Assembly: GCA_017394565.1 (NCBI GenBank)
Contig: JAFPXW010000117.1
Coordinates: 1-7,611 of the forward strand
DNA: 7,611 nucleotides
Direction: 5' to 3'
Source: Oscillospiraceae bacterium
GTDB lineage: Bacteria > Bacillota > Clostridia > Oscillospirales > Ruminococcaceae
The notes under the pieces were generated by a model, which was not told the origin of the DNA, made no database searches, and was given only the letters and a program-made list of their open reading frames with translations. Position 1 is the first letter of the stretch. The number at the start of each line of letters is the position of its first letter. The translations under genes were made by a program, and so were the position numbers. Shown here in pieces: positions 6,230 through 7,611 of this stretch.

Positions 6230-7283
6230 ACTTTCTCAGTTTCCCCACCGCAAATCCCCCCTTCCCCATGCGTTTCCAGCCCTGTCGATAGGCGACATCG
6301 CGCATGGCTTTGGGGGTGAAGGGCGCGAGGGGGGCGGTCAGGGGATAGGTGAAGATTTCCGTGCGGCACAGCTCCATGCACAGCGCCGTCAGACACAGCG
6401 ACAGTCCGCACAGCCCGAACATTCCGCCGATCAGGATGCAGCCCAGCCGCAGGATCGTCAGCGCCGGATTGAGGTCAGGGACGATGAAGCCGGAGGTCAC
6501 CGCGATGGCCGTCACCGTCAGCATCGGCGTACTCACTAAGCCCGACGCGACCGCCGCGTCACCGATAATGAGTCCCCCGACGATACTCACCGCACCGCCG
6601 ACCACTTTCGGCAGGCGCAGTCCGGCTTCGCGGATCAGCTCGTACATCAGAAGCGTGCCGATGGCTTCCGTCGGGAGGGAGAGGGGTTCGTTGGCTTCGG
6701 CTTTCGTCAGGAGCAGGAGGAGCGTCCGGTCGAGCAGTTCGCTGTGGTGGATACTCACCGCAACATAGAACGCCGGCAGGAAAATACTCAGCAATATCGC
6801 CACATACTTCACCCATCGCAGGAAGGTGGCGTACCACGGTTTCAGGCTGTAGTCGTCGAGCGTCTGGACGGATTCGATGAGAAGTCGGGGGACGACAAGC
6901 GCAAACGGTGAGCCTTCCATGAGGATGCCGACTCGGCCTTCGAGGAGTTTGGCGGCGAGGACATCGGGGCGCTCGGTCGTTCCGGTGGTGTCAAAGAGCG
7001 AAGCCCTTTCCTCTAAGAATGGCTGTAAATAGCCAATGGTAAGCACGCAGTCCAGATCGACCGCAGAGAGGGCGCGGCGTACATCGTCCGTAAGCTGCGG
7101 CTGAGTCCGGTCGGTGAGCGAGCAGATGGCAACGCGCGAGGGCGAGAGTTTCCCGACGGTCAGAAATTCGGTTTTCAGCACCGGCGAGCCGAGGCGTTTT
7201 TTGAGGAGCGCAAGGCTGTCGTCGAGCTTTTCACTGAATCGCTCATGCGCCCCTAAGAGCGTGGCTTCGTTCGTGGGTTCGAT
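6228..7283 (-). CDS. N-terminally shortened GerAA-like germinant receptor subunit
   Basis: GerAA-family proteins are the large membrane subunit of spore germinant receptors. Using the AUC codon at 7283 as start gives 351 residues; the family is usually ~480. Recognisable blocks: EPTNEATLLGAHERFSE near the N-terminus (the family's 'EP.tE..irGp.e.F.E'), KKRLGSPVLKTEF, TERPD (103-107), EGRVGILMEGSP (115-126), the first membrane helix after LKPWYATFLRW, then EPLSLPTEAIGTLLMYELIREAGLR-type sequence, VVGGAVSIVGGLIIGDAAV, TAIAVTSGFIVPDL and the C-terminal FTYPLTAPLAPF. The transmembrane half is complete; the first ~150 residues are missing. A GTG at 7181 would start inside conserved sequence and has no ribosome site. 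Reading in frame upstream restores 34 more conserved residues to an AUC at 7281-7283, with a TGA just before at 7292-7290. It heads the gerA-gerB-gerC order. It could also be a decaying gene, but no internal stop or frameshift is seen. Confidence 0.88.
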   Translation of the reverse strand: MEPTNEATLLGAHERFSEKLDDSLALLKKRLGSPVLKTEFLTVGKLSPSRVAICSLTDRTQPQLTDDVRRALSAVDLDCVLTIGYLQPFLEERASLFDTTGTTERPDVLAAKLLEGRVGILMEGSPFALVVPRLLIESVQTLDDYSLKPWYATFLRWVKYVAILLSIFLPAFYVAVSIHHSELLDRTLLLLLTKAEANEPLSLPTEAIGTLLMYELIREAGLRLPKVVGGAVSIVGGLIIGDAAVASGLVSTPMLTVTAIAVTSGFIVPDLNPALTILRLGCILIGGMFGLCGLSLCLTALCMELCRTEIFTYPLTAPLAPFTPKAMRDVAYRQGWKRMGKGGFAVGKLRK

Positions 7284-7300
7284 GGGGGATCAGCTCCTTT
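7281..7300 (-). promoter_or_regulatory. Ribosome site with probable AUC start for gerAA
   Basis: AAAGGAG (7300-7294) is followed after 10 nt by AUC (7283-7281), the first codon of the conserved GerA sequence. No ATG, GTG or TTG occurs in frame between the upstream stop at 7292-7290 and the GTG at 7181. The layout parallels that of gerAB, where AAAGGA precedes ATG by 9 nt with a similar C-rich spacer. Confidence 0.55.
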
Positions 7301-7315
7301 CGGGGAAATTTAGTT

Positions 7316-7468
7316 TAGTGCGTAGTTCGTAGTGCGTAGTTCGTAGTTGTGGTATCGCCTTGCGGCGATGGTTTTAAATGGGGCTTCGCCCCTGCTTAGT
7401 ATGCTTATTTTATTTCGTCCGGCGTAGCCGGACACATTCAATTCCTCATTCCTAATTCCTAATTTCTC
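7316..7468. repeat. Heptamer-bordered intergenic element E4
   Basis: The left array alternates TAGTGCG and TAGTTCG (7316-7343) with a degenerate fifth copy to 7350. Three perfect hairpins follow: ATCGCC-TTGC-GGCGAT (7354-7369), GGGGC-TTC-GCCCC (7380-7392) and GTCCGGC-GTA-GCCGGAC (7417-7433). The right array is ATTCCTC, ATTCCTA, ATTCCTA, ATTTCTC (7441-7468). The first hairpin resembles that of E2 and the last resembles those of E1 (inverted) and E2. It lies about 30 bp upstream of the gerAA start, so any upstream promoter of the ger genes would have to read through it or lie in it. Confidence 0.8.
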
Positions 7469-7611
7469 ATTGAATTGATATTGAACGAATAACGTAAGTT
7501 CTGGAGTTAGTATGGCTGAATTTCGCCGATTTATGCGTGTTATCATTCTGGGCTGAACAAAGTTCTCCTCATAATTAACCAAATGTCAGGTTTCACCCCC
7601 ATAAGGATGAA
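7469..7611. other. A/T-richer stretch, nothing recognised
   Basis: This tail is visibly A/T-richer than the rest of the window. It contains only very short reading frames, such as a 14-codon plus-strand frame beginning MAEFRRF near 7512, without a convincing ribosome site. No RNA gene or convincing promoter was found. It may be the 5' region of a gene beyond the window. Confidence 0.4.

Noticed and set aside
7310..7582. A 90-codon minus-strand frame
   Set aside because: Much of it is translation of heptamer arrays and hairpins of E4 (ending YELRTTNYALN); there is no ribosome site and no recognisable protein.
7469..7611. Promoter or tRNA-like structure in the tail
   Set aside because: TTGAAT and TTGAAC occur near 7470-7486 but no -10 box at suitable spacing was found, and no cloverleaf could be drawn.

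Overview
The window looks like part of a moderately high-GC, spore-associated Clostridia chromosome, most like the Ruminococcus/Oscillospiraceae group. This rests on a threonine T-box leader, strong Shine-Dalgarno sites, sigma-A type promoters, GerA-family spore germination genes, and a lipoprotein with a Thr/Ser/Glu-rich linker. The genus is an inference; no rRNA or other marker is present.

Layout, left to right. 1-343: a strong hairpin, a heptamer-bordered repeat element (E1) and a promoter. 344-1195 (+): a secreted lipoprotein of unknown function. 1189-1381: a second repeat element (E2). 1394-1700: a promoter and a threonine T-box riboswitch with specifier ACC, antiterminator and terminator. 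1734-2153 (+): a small two-helix membrane protein. 2214-4163 (+): thrS, threonyl-tRNA synthetase, with a terminator at 4196-4234. The T-box is followed first by the small membrane protein and then by thrS, so both are probably induced when tRNA-Thr is uncharged.

The right half carries a dispersed, reduced GerA-type germinant receptor locus on the minus strand: gerAA-like (7283-6228), gerAB-like (5989-5258) and gerAC-like (4724-4257), in the canonical A-B-C order. All three are short for their families. The A subunit lacks its first N-terminal domain and has no standard start codon where homology and the Shine-Dalgarno site place the start. The B subunit has about 7 instead of 10 membrane helices. 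The C subunit keeps only domain 1 and has lost the lipobox cysteine. A plus-strand GuaD-like guanine deaminase gene with its own strong promoter lies between gerAB and gerAC, and a repeat element (E3) separates gerAA from gerAB.

Four related intergenic elements of 153-220 bp (E1-E4) are the most unusual feature. Each is bordered by tandem heptamers (GGAATKA and/or TAGTKCG on the left, ATTCCTM on the right, so the ends form inverted arrays) and contains short GC-rich hairpins and partly shared core sequences. They sit at gene boundaries: two supply or overlap the stop codon of the adjacent gene and two end 13-17 bp before a -35 box. The last ~140 bases (7469-7611) hold nothing I recognise.
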